From the NCBI RefSeq assembly GCF_904846525.1, contig NZ_CAJHAZ010000013.1, positions 34,262 to 98,261 on the forward strand: a stretch of DNA of 64,000 nt, given 5' to 3'. Numbering within the stretch: the first letter of the stretch is position 1; each line of letters begins with the position of its first letter. The notes under the pieces are model-generated. The model was not told the DNA's origin. It did not search any database and worked only from the letters and a program-made list of their open reading frames with translations. The position numbers were made by a program, and so were the translations under genes. The stretch is from Psychrobacter sp. 1044 (GTDB lineage Bacteria; Pseudomonadota; Gammaproteobacteria; Pseudomonadales; Moraxellaceae). This document shows positions 35,190 through 44,854 of the stretch, piece by piece.

Positions 35190-36482
35190 TTATAATATCT
35201 TTTTGAGTACACTAGCAAAACGCTGCCCTGCACTTTGAAAAACACCAGTGACTCGATTTTTTTGAATCGCTTCAGGCTCACTTTTTTCACTACGGCGAAA
35301 CTGCTCGCTTTGACTATATAATAGTGTACCAAATGCCGTTTGATAAGCACGATCATTTACTTGACTGTTTAGCTGCTTAAATGACTCGTCATTATCAAAA
35401 TGATTATGAGCACTAATAGCAGGATGAGTGTTGGTTAATACTACGGGCATTTTGAGCAATTTTTTGGTAAAGGGTATCATACCTTTAATCGCTGTACCGC
35501 CACCTGTGAGTACGATACCTTTGTCGATATAGCCGATGAGATCAGCCTCATGCAATTGACGAGCAACTTCCGTAAATATCTGCACATAGCGCGCCTCTAT
35601 AATGCGGGCTAGATTATAGATACCAATATTAATCTCGTCACCTGTTCCTTGCGGTTTAAAGATAAAGAACGAGCTAGGATCGACACTATTGACATCGACA
35701 GTACCATGGGTTTTTTTCAGCTTTTCAGCTTCAATCATGGAAATACCAAAATCAGCTGAGATATCCATCGTCACTTCGTGGCTGCCTGTCGCGATACAAT
35801 GGGTAAATATGAGCTTGTTTTCTTTATAAACGCAAATACTGGTCGTACTAGCACCAATATCTACCAAACAGACCCCTTGCTGGCGCTCGTCACTCATCAA
35901 ACTATATTCAGCACTCGTCACTGCATCAAATACAATGTGGTCAATACCAACATCACAGCTTTGCAGTAATTTTTGGATATTCTGACGACTAGCAACGGGC
36001 ATCATCATCATGTGATACATCACAGTAATATTATGCGCCATCATTTCGATCGCATCATCCACCATGAAATCTTGATCATCAACATAGATACCCTGCTGAC
36101 AGCAATGCATTAGATAGTAGTCTGATGACAGATCGCGTGACTTGGCATTAGACAACGCCTGCACCATATCTTTGGCACGTACCGCCTCATCTTCTACACG
36201 TACCTCGCCTGCACTATTTTTGCTCGATAATTCCGGTGTCGCTAAGGTCAACCACACACTGTGCACGCGGCAATTGGCAGTATCTTCTGCTTCTTGAATG
36301 GCTTGTTTAATAGCACCTTGTAGACGTTCACGGTGTTTTATTTGACCTTGGTAAAAATCGCTATTTTTGACTTGTCCCACGCCCAGAATACGGATGTCTT
36401 TTGCAGAGACAACGTTACCAATAACGACATAGACTGCCGTGGCACTTAGATGGACAACAACCAGATTTTCAGTATTTTTCAT
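35190..36482 (-). CDS. ftsA: Cell division protein FtsA with diverged N-terminal phosphate motif
   Basis: Actin-like protein that tethers FtsZ to the membrane. Visible features: the second phosphate motif CLVDIGASTTSICVY, the adenosine motif GIVLTGGGTAIKGM, the SHV-box-type internal region, and a C-terminal amphipathic helix GQRFASVLKKIL for membrane binding. The first phosphate motif, usually DIGTxKV, is replaced by HLSATAVYV at residues 11-19, lacking the aspartate. I favour the ATG at 36482, because the family strand begins right after it; an ATG 16 codons upstream (36530) is possible and neither has a strong ribosome site. 171 bp separate it from ftsQ. Confidence 0.93.
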   Translation of the reverse strand: MKNTENLVVVHLSATAVYVVIGNVVSAKDIRILGVGQVKNSDFYQGQIKHRERLQGAIKQAIQEAEDTANCRVHSVWLTLATPELSSKNSAGEVRVEDEAVRAKDMVQALSNAKSRDLSSDYYLMHCCQQGIYVDDQDFMVDDAIEMMAHNITVMYHMMMMPVASRQNIQKLLQSCDVGIDHIVFDAVTSAEYSLMSDERQQGVCLVDIGASTTSICVYKENKLIFTHCIATGSHEVTMDISADFGISMIEAEKLKKTHGTVDVNSVDPSSFFIFKPQGTGDEINIGIYNLARIIEARYVQIFTEVARQLHEADLIGYIDKGIVLTGGGTAIKGMIPFTKKLLKMPVVLTNTHPAISAHNHFDNDESFKQLNSQVNDRAYQTAFGTLLYSQSEQFRRSEKSEPEAIQKNRVTGVFQSAGQRFASVLKKIL

Positions 36483-36635
36483 GGTACCAGACAAATTATC
36501 GCTAAACAGGAGACCAAATGACGTCTCCATTAGATCATTAAAAAAAGCGTTATCAACACGCTATGATGTTGTATCTTCTGTGCTACAAACTATCAAAATA
36601 GCTCAAACTAAAATGCTAACCAGTTTTTGCTTATG

Positions 36636-36652
36636 CTATCTATCTATCTATC
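36636..36652. repeat. CTAT tetranucleotide repeat between ftsQ and ftsA
   Basis: Four perfect CTAT units (36636-36651) directly after the ftsQ stop codon region, inside the 171-bp ftsQ-ftsA gap. Confidence 0.8.
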
Positions 36653-36653
36653 G

Positions 36654-37448
36654 TTATTCTGCTTCATCGATTTTTGGCTGTGTCATATCCCAAGCGATGG
36701 TAAAACCATTTTTATAGCGCAAATCTACAGACTGTATTTCGCCTCGACGCTCACTTAATTGATTGCCGAGCAGCTGACTCAAACTCAGCAACTTTTGCGC
36801 AGTATTCTCATTATCAACAATCACACGCAGTCCATTGTCAAAACGAATCAGCCAAGTCATTCTTGGTGACAGGATAATATCTTCGACTTGCATACCAAGT
36901 GGCGTATACCAGTCGTTAACTTGCTGCATCTGCTGCATGATAACTGGGGCTTGCGTTATCTCACCTTGTAAGGTGGCGAAGCGTTCTTGCGTCAGATCTT
37001 TACTATCAGCAGGGACAAAAACCGCACCTTTTGCATCCACTAAACGCTCTGTACCAAAATTAGCAACCGCCTGCTTAGGTAATGCGGTAACGACTATGCC
37101 CCGTTGCCAATCACGAGAAATACTGACCTGATCAACCCAAGCCAGACCCGTCGTAATATCTCTTAACGCTTGCAAATCAGAGGTAAAAAAGCTGCTTACC
37201 TTTTGTTGATTCATAACCTGTTGCAATGCGCGATATTGGGTAACTGTCAAACCCTGATTATTCACATGGATAGAAGCTGGCGGTGCATCACGCAACGCTT
37301 TTCCACCCATTATCAATATCAGTACGAGCAACCCTAGTACCAATACCATAAAAAAATATTTGAGCGAAGTCGGTACTTGGAACTTAGAGTTTGGGCGACG
37401 GGTTTTATCACTCATCAAGTCAGTTACCTCGTTGACAGTTTGAGCCAT
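36654..37448 (-). CDS. ftsQ: Cell division protein FtsQ
   Basis: Bitopic inner-membrane divisome protein linking early and late division proteins. A cytoplasmic N-terminus of about 30 residues is followed by one transmembrane helix (YFFMVLVLGLLVLILIMGG at about 31-49), a POTRA-type domain (about 55-125, containing WVDQVSISRDW and VVTALPKQAVANFG) and a beta domain ending at residue 264. AAGG lies five bases before the start. The family is poorly conserved, but context between ddl and ftsA makes this secure. A 544-bp gap precedes it, so it probably has its own promoter. Confidence 0.94.
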   Translation of the reverse strand: MAQTVNEVTDLMSDKTRRPNSKFQVPTSLKYFFMVLVLGLLVLILIMGGKALRDAPPASIHVNNQGLTVTQYRALQQVMNQQKVSSFFTSDLQALRDITTGLAWVDQVSISRDWQRGIVVTALPKQAVANFGTERLVDAKGAVFVPADSKDLTQERFATLQGEITQAPVIMQQMQQVNDWYTPLGMQVEDIILSPRMTWLIRFDNGLRVIVDNENTAQKLLSLSQLLGNQLSERRGEIQSVDLRYKNGFTIAWDMTQPKIDEAE

Positions 37449-37992
37449 AACGACCTTTGTCCCTATATTTGCATAAAACTGATCATGCTATTTATAAATG
37501 TAACTCTGCATATTTTTGCAGAAGCCTATTAAGTTGACATATTATCAAAATATTTTACTAAAACGATTTATAGGATGACATTATGCTCATTTAAACGTAA
37601 CATTTTTCTTAATTTATGAATAACTTATGGGCTATGTTCATAGAAAACAGAAATATCACTAAAACAGACCTATAATTACAATATTAACGTATTTTATGGT
37701 TAAACAATAGCTTAACCCCTACTAGTGACAACGAATTTACACAAGTTTACATGACGCTGTGGTATAGCAGCTCTAGTGATACATTAACCCGTTCTCGTCT
37801 AGTAGTATTCTCAGGCTATAAGAAAAATTTAACTCTAATCATTCATAAGTTTTATCACTGGTTTATTAAGACAGCTTATCAATGACAACTGCCTTAATAA
37901 ATATCAATAGCATTATGAACAATACTAAAAAATGAGCAATGTTAAAAAGTAGCATTGCTAAATCACTGTTTAAGCAATAACTGCTATACCAG
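37449..37992. other. 544-bp non-coding gap inside the division/cell-wall cluster
   Basis: Very AT-rich stretch between ddl and ftsQ, which are usually adjacent or overlapping. It contains a small hairpin CTGCA-TATTTT-TGCAG (37507-37522) near ftsQ and an AATGTTAAAAAGTAGCATT hairpin near ddl (37937-37955). No ORF of coding quality on either strand. It should carry promoters for ftsQ-ftsA-ftsZ. Confidence 0.5.
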
Positions 37993-39000
37993 TCACTCTA
38001 ATGTCTGCGCTAAAATATGCCAGCACAATGCATCAAAGTCCATACCTCGAGCCTTGGCTGCCATCGGAACCAAGCTATGGCTGGTCATGCCTGGCACTGT
38101 ATTGATTTCAAGCAACCAGAAGTGACCTGCTTCATCTTGCATAGCATCGATGCGTCCCCAGCCTTTAGCATCAACGGCACGGAACGCTGAAAGGCTCAGA
38201 TCTTGTAAATGCTTTTCGTCAGCAGCGCTCAGACCACAGGGAATGTAGTAGCTGGTATCATTACGATTGTACTTGGCTTCAAAATCGTAGAAGTTGGTAA
38301 TATCAGCAGGTTCAAGACGAATGACTGGATAGGCTTCATCGTCGATAATGACGATTGTAAACTCGCGACCAGTAATCCAGCGCTCAGCCATAACTGCATC
38401 ACCGCACTGTACCGCCGTTGCATAAGCCGCTGGCAACTCGTCAAGATTGTGGACCTTAGTCATACCAATACTCGAGCCTTCATGAACGGGCTTAATAATA
38501 AGTGGTAGACCTAGCATGTTGACCACTTGCTGCCAGTCAGTCTCAGCTGTTAACAATGAAAATGGCGCGGTTGCTAACCCACAACCTTGCCACAATTGCT
38601 TGGTACGAACCTTATCCATACCCAGCGCTGATGCCAGAATGCCTGAACCCGTCTGCGGAATATCAAACCATTGCAGCACACCTTGCAACAAACCATCCTC
38701 GCCGCCGCGACCATGCAACACATTGAACACGCGGTCATACTTGCGTAGCTCCGTGATGTCTTGATGCTTAGGGTCGAAATGAGTGGCATCAACGCCTTGG
38801 TTTTGTAGCGCCTGCAATACGGCAGCACCACTGTCTAACGACACGCTGCGTTCATTGCTACTGCCGCCATAGACAACCGCCACTTTACCAAACTGTCTGG
38901 CATCTTTTGCATCACTGGTCGTCGTGTTTAGAGTGGCATCATTGCTATCTAAATTATCTGAATTTTGAGTGCTGGTATTTTCTTTAGTATCAGTCGTCAT
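37993..39000 (-). CDS. ddl: D-alanine--D-alanine ligase
   Basis: ATP-grasp enzyme making the D-Ala-D-Ala dipeptide for peptidoglycan. The N-terminal VAVVYGGSSNERSVSLDSG, the HGRGGEDGLLQG motif, KPVHEGSSIGMTKV, the RLEPADITNFYDFEAKY segment and the C-terminal EINTVPGMTSHSLVP magnesium/ATP site are all visible. The protein is 335 aa, with about 35 extra N-terminal residues rich in Thr, Asn and Asp. AGGA lies nine bases before the start. It follows murC by 26 bp. Corresponds to the cluster copy often named ddlB. Confidence 0.97.
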   Translation of the reverse strand: MTTDTKENTSTQNSDNLDSNDATLNTTTSDAKDARQFGKVAVVYGGSSNERSVSLDSGAAVLQALQNQGVDATHFDPKHQDITELRKYDRVFNVLHGRGGEDGLLQGVLQWFDIPQTGSGILASALGMDKVRTKQLWQGCGLATAPFSLLTAETDWQQVVNMLGLPLIIKPVHEGSSIGMTKVHNLDELPAAYATAVQCGDAVMAERWITGREFTIVIIDDEAYPVIRLEPADITNFYDFEAKYNRNDTSYYIPCGLSAADEKHLQDLSLSAFRAVDAKGWGRIDAMQDEAGHFWLLEINTVPGMTSHSLVPMAAKARGMDFDALCWHILAQTLE

Positions 39001-39026
39001 GAAGATCGTTCCTAGAATTTTTTAGC

Positions 39027-40466
39027 TTACTTAATGTAAAGGTTATTGGCAGCCAAGTCGACAGCGATCTGCCCTACATTACCTGCACCTTGAGTAATGA
39101 GCATGTCATTGGCTTTTAATAAACGCTGCATGACAGGAGCTAAATTGTCCTTGTCAATAATCGTCGGTTCAACTTCACCGCGCAACCGAATACTGCGTGC
39201 CAATGACTTGGTATCAGCACCAGTAATTGGGCTTTCACCTGCTGAATATACGTCTAATAATAATAATTCATCAACGCTGGAGAGTACTTCGACAAAATCA
39301 TCGAAGCAATCGCGGGTACGACTATAACGGTGCGGCTGAAACATCATTACTAAACGACGTTCAGGGAAGCTTTGACGTGCCGCTTTAATGGTGGCATCGA
39401 CTTCTTTTGGGTGATGACCATAATCGTCAATCAATAAAACATTACCATCATCAAGACTGACAGAGGCATGCTGCTCAAAACGGCGACCAACGCCTTCAAA
39501 TTTTTGCAGAGCGCGTTTGATCGCTTCGTCATCCACCCCTTCATCGGTCGCCATGGTGATAGCGGCAAGTGCGTTATAAACGTTGTGAGTACCAGGAATG
39601 TTGAGGGTCAAACGTAAAGGTTCACGGTCACGGCGCAGTACCGTGAAGTGAGTTTTCGTGCCTTCCGTCACCAAGTCGATGGCTTGAACGTCGTTAAAAG
39701 GCTCAAGTCCAAAGGTCAATACTGGACGACCTATATCATCAATCATGGCATACAATTCTGGGTCGTCACCGCAGACCACCGCCAAACCATAGAATGGCAT
39801 GTTTTGTAAAAACTGGATATAAGCGGCTTTTAATTTATCAAAACTATTCTCATACGTTTCCATATGGTCTTGATCGATATTGGTGACAATCGCGGCCATC
39901 GGATGTAACGATAAAAATGACGCATCAGATTCATCAGCTTCTGCCACCAAGAAACGACTGCTACCCAGTGCAGCATTTTTACCAGATGCATTCAGCTTAC
40001 CGCCGATCACATAGGTAGGATCGAGTTGCCCTTCTGCCATCATGGTAGTCAACAAACTGGTCGTCGTGGTTTTGCCATGAGCGCCAGCAACAGCGATACC
40101 GTGACGATAACGCATCAACTCGCCTAGCATATCGGCACGGCGTACCACTGGCAAACGTGCTTCTAATGCCGCTTTTACTTCAGGGTTGCTGCGATCAATT
40201 GCTGACGATACAACGATGACATCAGCATTGGCAATATTTTTGGAGTCATGACCGATCGCAATATCAATACCAATCTGCGCCAAACGTTTGGTCACTAAGC
40301 TCTCAGCAATATCAGAACCACTTACTTGATAACCTTGATTGTTCATCACCTCCGCGATACCGCACATCCCCGACCCACCAATACCGACAAAATGCAGATG
40401 CTGAATACGACGCATTTCTGGTATTTCAATCAAACGCTTAGGTAGAGCTTTCGCAGGGTTAGACAT
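39027..40466 (-). CDS. murC: UDP-N-acetylmuramate--L-alanine ligase
   Basis: Adds L-alanine to UDP-MurNAc in the cytoplasm. It has [17 protein letters not shown] at the nucleotide-sugar site, the P-loop [39 protein letters not shown] and [10 protein letters not shown], all typical of Mur ligases of the MurC type. Length 479 aa. GAGAAG lies just before the start. Sits between murG (82 bp upstream) and ddl (26 bp downstream), same strand. Confidence 0.98.
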   Translation of the reverse strand: MSNPAKALPKRLIEIPEMRRIQHLHFVGIGGSGMCGIAEVMNNQGYQVSGSDIAESLVTKRLAQIGIDIAIGHDSKNIANADVIVVSSAIDRSNPEVKAALEARLPVVRRADMLGELMRYRHGIAVAGAHGKTTTTSLLTTMMAEGQLDPTYVIGGKLNASGKNAALGSSRFLVAEADESDASFLSLHPMAAIVTNIDQDHMETYENSFDKLKAAYIQFLQNMPFYGLAVVCGDDPELYAMIDDIGRPVLTFGLEPFNDVQAIDLVTEGTKTHFTVLRRDREPLRLTLNIPGTHNVYNALAAITMATDEGVDDEAIKRALQKFEGVGRRFEQHASVSLDDGNVLLIDDYGHHPKEVDATIKAARQSFPERRLVMMFQPHRYSRTRDCFDDFVEVLSSVDELLLLDVYSAGESPITGADTKSLARSIRLRGEVEPTIIDKDNLAPVMQRLLKANDMLITQGAGNVGQIAVDLAANNLYIK

Positions 40467-40548
40467 AGGGCTTCTCTTTATTAAAGGCTAATAAAATTTA
40501 GTGTATCAAAATAATTGGCAATAAAAACAGTCAGCTATACGAATTAGG

Positions 40549-41634
40549 CTACAGCGTTTGCCGGATAATATCAGCAACTTGCTTGCTCGCACTTCGATTA
40601 GCAAGGGCATGGCCTTTTTTGGCCATCGCTAGGCACTTCTCTCGATTAAGGGCAGCAAGCTCATTGCTCAAACGCTGTGCTGTCAACTCAGACTGCGGTA
40701 ACAAAATCGCCGCATCGTGTGAGGTTAAAGTGCGGGCATTAGCAGTCTGATGGTCATCTACCGCATGCGGCAGCGGTACAAAAATTGCGGCAATACCAAC
40801 GTTCTGGATTTCCGTAACCGTCAATGCGCCTGCTCGGCAAACAATAACATCTGCCCAATTATAAGCGGCGGCCATATCGTCGATAAAAGGCTGTACCACA
40901 AACTTGTGCATACTCAAGTCTTGCTCATCGTAAGCTGCTTGTGTGGCAGCCTCATTGTTACGCCCGCATTGATGACGCACTTCAAAAGGCTGATTGAGCA
41001 ATGCCAGCGCTTTTGGCACAGTGTCGTTTAAGGCTTGTGCACCAAGTGAGCCACCCACGACCAACAATTTGAGCGGTGAGTTGTCATTAACATCATAACG
41101 CACCGTCGGTTCAGAGACACCAGTGATGGCATTGCGTACTGGGTTACCCACCGTTTCAAGCTTAGCATCCTGTGCACTATTGGCAAAGGTATCTTCAAAT
41201 GCTTGCAGCACCTTGGTTGCAATCTTGGATAGGTAGCGATTACTCATGCCTGCAATGGCATTTTGTTCATGGATAATCAGAGGCGTATTGGTCAGACGTG
41301 CGGCGATACCGCCAGGCGCTGTCACATAACCACCAAAACCGATAACTATGTCAATTTGATTACTACGAATCACCTTTATAGCGGCCATCGTCGCTGACAA
41401 TAAAGTCACTGGCAACTTCAATAAACGCCCGATTCCTTTACCGCGTAAACCCTGCATCTCAATCGCATGAAAAGGATAACCAGTCGGTGCCACCAAGCCA
41501 TTTTCCATACCATTTGGCGTTCCTAGCCAATGAATAACCGCACCACGCTGAGTCAATTCCTCAGCCACTGCCAGCGCTGGGAACACATGCCCGCCAGTAC
41601 CCGCGGCCATCATTAATATATGCGGTGCTTTCAT
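40549..41634 (-). CDS. murG: Undecaprenyldiphospho-muramoylpentapeptide N-acetylglucosaminyltransferase
   Basis: Peripheral inner-membrane GT28 glycosyltransferase converting lipid I to lipid II. It has ILMMAAGTGGHVFPALAVAE at the N-terminus, IGFGGYVTAPGGIAA, IIHEQNAIAGMSNR, VVGGSLGAQALND, and the donor-binding VCRAGALTVTEI segment. Length 361 aa is normal. An AGG is close to the start. A terminator of gshB lies upstream, so murG opens its own transcription unit with murC and ddl. Confidence 0.98.
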   Translation of the reverse strand: MKAPHILMMAAGTGGHVFPALAVAEELTQRGAVIHWLGTPNGMENGLVAPTGYPFHAIEMQGLRGKGIGRLLKLPVTLLSATMAAIKVIRSNQIDIVIGFGGYVTAPGGIAARLTNTPLIIHEQNAIAGMSNRYLSKIATKVLQAFEDTFANSAQDAKLETVGNPVRNAITGVSEPTVRYDVNDNSPLKLLVVGGSLGAQALNDTVPKALALLNQPFEVRHQCGRNNEAATQAAYDEQDLSMHKFVVQPFIDDMAAAYNWADVIVCRAGALTVTEIQNVGIAAIFVPLPHAVDDHQTANARTLTSHDAAILLPQSELTAQRLSNELAALNREKCLAMAKKGHALANRSASKQVADIIRQTL

Positions 41635-41972
41635 GAACGCCTGCCTATCTTTTCTTTATTTATATGAAGGACTTATTATCCTATGATCATCTTAGTCATC
41701 AGCCAATAATGACCCTATAAAATCTCGCATAGTATAGTGTAAATCGTTGGCTGATATATAGCAATTTATGCACTGTCAATAACAAAAATCCAAGCCGCGA
41801 GCAATCACGACTTGGCTTTTATAAATACTATCGAAAAATCATAAAAGCATCGTTTATAAATGACGTTTTATCGCCTTTTTATGGGCTATTAAAAGATGCT
41901 GTTTATCAATCTATCTTAGCACACTGTTTTTTAAGTATTGTGCGCATAGCTTAGTGATAAATCACTCTATCC
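41635..41972. other. Intergenic region between gshB and murG
   Basis: About 340 bp holding the gshB terminator (41781-41815) and, to its left, the presumed promoter of murG-murC-ddl. No ORF. Confidence 0.5.
41783..41815 (-). terminator. Terminator after gshB
   Basis: On the minus strand the arms 41805-41815 and 41790-41800 pair over 11 bp (two G-U pairs) around a 4-nt loop and are followed by five T. The wobble pairs exist only in the minus-strand RNA, which fixes the direction. Confidence 0.8.
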
Positions 41973-42956
41973 TTACAGCGTTGCGCAAACTGCTAATTTA
42001 TTTTCAATGGCGATGATAAAGTCTGTCGCGATGTCCGTACCACATTGGTCGTCAATCTCACGAACACAGGTTGGGCTGGTGACATTAATCTCAGTAATAC
42101 GACCACCGATTAAATCTAGCCCGACAAACATTAGACCTTTTTCTTTAACAATCGGTGCGACTACTTCTGCCACTTGACGTTCGATATCGGTGAGCGGCAT
42201 CGCAACACCGCTACCACCCGCAGCAAGATTACCACGGGTTTCGCCTTTGGTAGGAATACGCGCCAAGCTATAATCGACCACTTCTCCATCGACGATCAAC
42301 ACGCGCTTATCACCTTCCTTAATCTCTGGCAAATAGCGCTGCGCCATAATGGGTAGTGTCTCAAGCTCAGTTAAAATCTCAAGCGTGACGCCAATATTTG
42401 GACTATCTGTGGTCAAACGGAAAATCCCCGTACCGCCCATACCATCTAATGGCTTAACAATGACGTCTTGCTGCTCAGCGATAAACTTGCGAATATGCGC
42501 CTGTTTACTGGTCACAATCGTTGGGCTCATATAATCGCTAAACCACGTGGCAAATAGCTTTTCATTACAATCACGTATCGCTTGTGGGTCATTGACCACT
42601 AGCACACCAGCCGCTTTGGCATGATCAAGCATATAAGTGGCATAAATAAAACGCATGTCAAACGGCGGATCTTTACGCATCAACACCACGTCATAGTCGC
42701 TGATTGGCGCTGTCGCTTTACCCCCTAATGTATAAAAATCTTTAGGATCGCGCTTGACGGTCACTGACTGCGTATCAACCATCAGTTGCCCACGATTCAA
42801 CCACAAATCATGAATCTGACAATAGCCAAGGCTGTGCCCACGGTCTTGTGCCGACCACATCATCGCAAGGGTCGTGTCTTTTTTATAATTAACTTGCTCG
42901 ATAGGATCCATAATAACGAGTATATTTAACGATTTTTTTTGATTTGCTTGGCTCAT
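41973..42956 (-). CDS. gshB: Glutathione synthetase
   Basis: ATP-grasp enzyme joining gamma-glutamylcysteine and glycine. It has ILVIMDPIEQVNYKKDTTLAMM at the start (in part), KDPPFDMRFIYATYMLD, VVNDPQAIRDCNEKL, KPLDGMGGTGIFRL and the C-terminal GLDLIGGRITEINVTSPT metal site. I prefer the ATG at 42956, with GAG seven bases upstream, over the GTG at 42968. 327 aa. Terminator downstream; pyrE lies 59 bp upstream on the same strand. Confidence 0.97.
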   Translation of the reverse strand: MSQANQKKSLNILVIMDPIEQVNYKKDTTLAMMWSAQDRGHSLGYCQIHDLWLNRGQLMVDTQSVTVKRDPKDFYTLGGKATAPISDYDVVLMRKDPPFDMRFIYATYMLDHAKAAGVLVVNDPQAIRDCNEKLFATWFSDYMSPTIVTSKQAHIRKFIAEQQDVIVKPLDGMGGTGIFRLTTDSPNIGVTLEILTELETLPIMAQRYLPEIKEGDKRVLIVDGEVVDYSLARIPTKGETRGNLAAGGSGVAMPLTDIERQVAEVVAPIVKEKGLMFVGLDLIGGRITEINVTSPTCVREIDDQCGTDIATDFIIAIENKLAVCATL

Positions 42957-43014
42957 AATAAGGCTCACTTACGTTATATTATTAATATAGAAAAGCTTCG
43001 AACTCAGTGCCCAA

Positions 43015-43737
43015 CTATACGCCGTACTGCGCGCGATAATGTTGCATCTTGGCAAGTTGGGTCGCATCTTTATGCTGACCGCTTTGTACGCCATGGTCAT
43101 CTGCCAAATAACTGATTAAATCATCGATATCGACGAGTGCACGCACTGGTACCTCTAATGTCGACGCTAACTCTTGAATAGCAGAATGCTCAGCCTGCCC
43201 TTTTTCTTTACGGTCAAGGGCAACGATAATACCAGCAACGCTAGCACCCGCTTGCTCTAAAATCTCAACCACTTCACGCATCGCCGTACCAGCGGTAATG
43301 ACATCATCGAGTACCCAGACTGATTTACCACTAACGTCAGCGCCTACTAAGTTGCCACCTTCGCCATGAGTTTTGGCTTCTTTACGATTATAGCCCCACT
43401 TGGCATTGATACCATGATGAATCCATAAAGCTTGCGCGGTTGCTGCCACAAAAGGAATACCCTTATACGCTGCCCCAAAGATCACCAGCTCCTGCTCATC
43501 TGTACCGTTATGACTAGCAGCCACTTGCTCAGCCAAGGCATCAGCATAACCACACGCGAGCAACGACAACATCTCACCCGATGCCAGCAAGCCTGCATTA
43601 AAAAAATACGGACTGATGCGACCAGACTTGAGGACAAACTCGCCAAATTTGAGAACTTGATTGTCTAAAGCCAGTTGGATAAATTGATGTGAGGAAAAAG
43701 AAGGGTGTTGCGCATTAGGCATTGAGGCATTAAGCAT
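43015..43737 (-). CDS. pyrE: Orotate phosphoribosyltransferase
   Basis: Converts orotate and PRPP to OMP in pyrimidine synthesis. It has GRISPYFFNAGL, IFGAAYKGIPFVAATA, GYNRKEAKTHGEGG with the catalytic lysine loop, and the PRPP motif VWVLDDVITAGTAMREV. Length 240 aa, about 25 more than E. coli, with the excess at the N-terminus and near the C-terminus. AGGA lies eight bases before the ATG at 43737. Same strand as gshB. Confidence 0.97.
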   Translation of the reverse strand: MLNASMPNAQHPSFSSHQFIQLALDNQVLKFGEFVLKSGRISPYFFNAGLLASGEMLSLLACGYADALAEQVAASHNGTDEQELVIFGAAYKGIPFVAATAQALWIHHGINAKWGYNRKEAKTHGEGGNLVGADVSGKSVWVLDDVITAGTAMREVVEILEQAGASVAGIIVALDRKEKGQAEHSAIQELASTLEVPVRALVDIDDLISYLADDHGVQSGQHKDATQLAKMQHYRAQYGV

Positions 43738-43798
43738 GGAAGCGTTCCTATTGACAAAAAGAAGAGCAAAAAATTGGCGTTATTGTACGCATTATTGA

Positions 43799-44797
43799 TC
43801 AACTTGACCAACCATTGATGTCGTAATCCTGCATGTTAGGATAACGAGTCAATAGGCCACTACGCGACGATATATTAAAATAACACTGATCATCGGCACG
43901 TACTTGAATGTCCCAGCCTAAATGATACGCGGCAACAATAACATGTCCTGTGAAAATGCGTATTTGACGGTAGGCATGGCGCTGCGATGGCTCACAAATG
44001 ATTTGACTCAGCAGATAACTGCGAATGTGCTGACAGATTTGCGCGGCGCTGTAGCGGTGATTGATACTTTTGCGTGTCTCGCACTGCCTCAATGCATGGA
44101 CAGCGACGCTACACGCCATAATGTCAGTAGCCAAACTGCCCTCGCCTGTCTCAAATTGCTGCGGCTGCAACACTACCTGCCAATCTTCGGCATAAACACT
44201 ATTGAGCAACTCATCTGGGTTATAACGTTTGGTCAATGCACGGAAAGAAGCCTGTTTGTTTTTAGCATTATTACTAACGCTCGTATCGGTACTTACAGAA
44301 GAGCCATTCAGTGCAAAACCGTAACGATGCAGTTTTGGATAAGCACGAAGCGCCTGCTGAATATCAGCCATGTCGAGCAAAGTCATACCATGTAATGATG
44401 ATAATAATGGTTGCGTGCTGTGATTGTGATAAAAGCTGTCTGGAAAATCGACAAGCTCTGCTGCCCTCAGTAATGACAGATGCTCGCCCAATACTTCTGA
44501 AGCAATCAGCGCCCATTTTGACAAGCTGTGTTCTTTAGGCTGATAAAAACGCGCAGAGCGACCATAAAGTCGTTGCAATTGACCATTTAATCGCCTAGCA
44601 GGCTCTGGAATATCGCTCAAGGGTCTGGCAGGATCAAGTGCCAAGCGACTCGGGTCGAAATTAGGATGTACAATCGCAGGTTGGGTACTATCTGGCAAAA
44701 TAGACGACTGCTCAGCATTGCCTTCTGAAATTGTACCGCCTGCTGCTGTAAGATCAGCACTGGGTAAATGAGTGTCAGAAGTAGAAGGCTGGGTCAT
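43799..44797 (-). CDS. Protein of unknown function, 332 aa
   Basis: A soluble, apparently cytoplasmic protein. The first 50 residues are Ser/Thr/Asp-rich and probably disordered; the rest is compact with many Leu, His and aromatic residues (LQRLYGRSARFYQPKEHSLS, RSYLLSQIICEPSQRHAYRQ). I do not recognise a family or motif. I chose the ATG at 44797, with GGAG five bases upstream, over the frame start at 44830. It lies between pyrE and the epimerase-like gene, same strand; codon use matches the neighbours, so it is probably a genuine lineage-specific gene. Confidence 0.7.
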   Translation of the reverse strand: MTQPSTSDTHLPSADLTAAGGTISEGNAEQSSILPDSTQPAIVHPNFDPSRLALDPARPLSDIPEPARRLNGQLQRLYGRSARFYQPKEHSLSKWALIASEVLGEHLSLLRAAELVDFPDSFYHNHSTQPLLSSLHGMTLLDMADIQQALRAYPKLHRYGFALNGSSVSTDTSVSNNAKNKQASFRALTKRYNPDELLNSVYAEDWQVVLQPQQFETGEGSLATDIMACSVAVHALRQCETRKSINHRYSAAQICQHIRSYLLSQIICEPSQRHAYRQIRIFTGHVIVAAYHLGWDIQVRADDQCYFNISSRSGLLTRYPNMQDYDINGWSS

Positions 44798-44854
44798 GAA
44801 ATCTCCATAAGCTATAAAATATAAAAACAATTCTAATTAAATCAAACTGGCATA

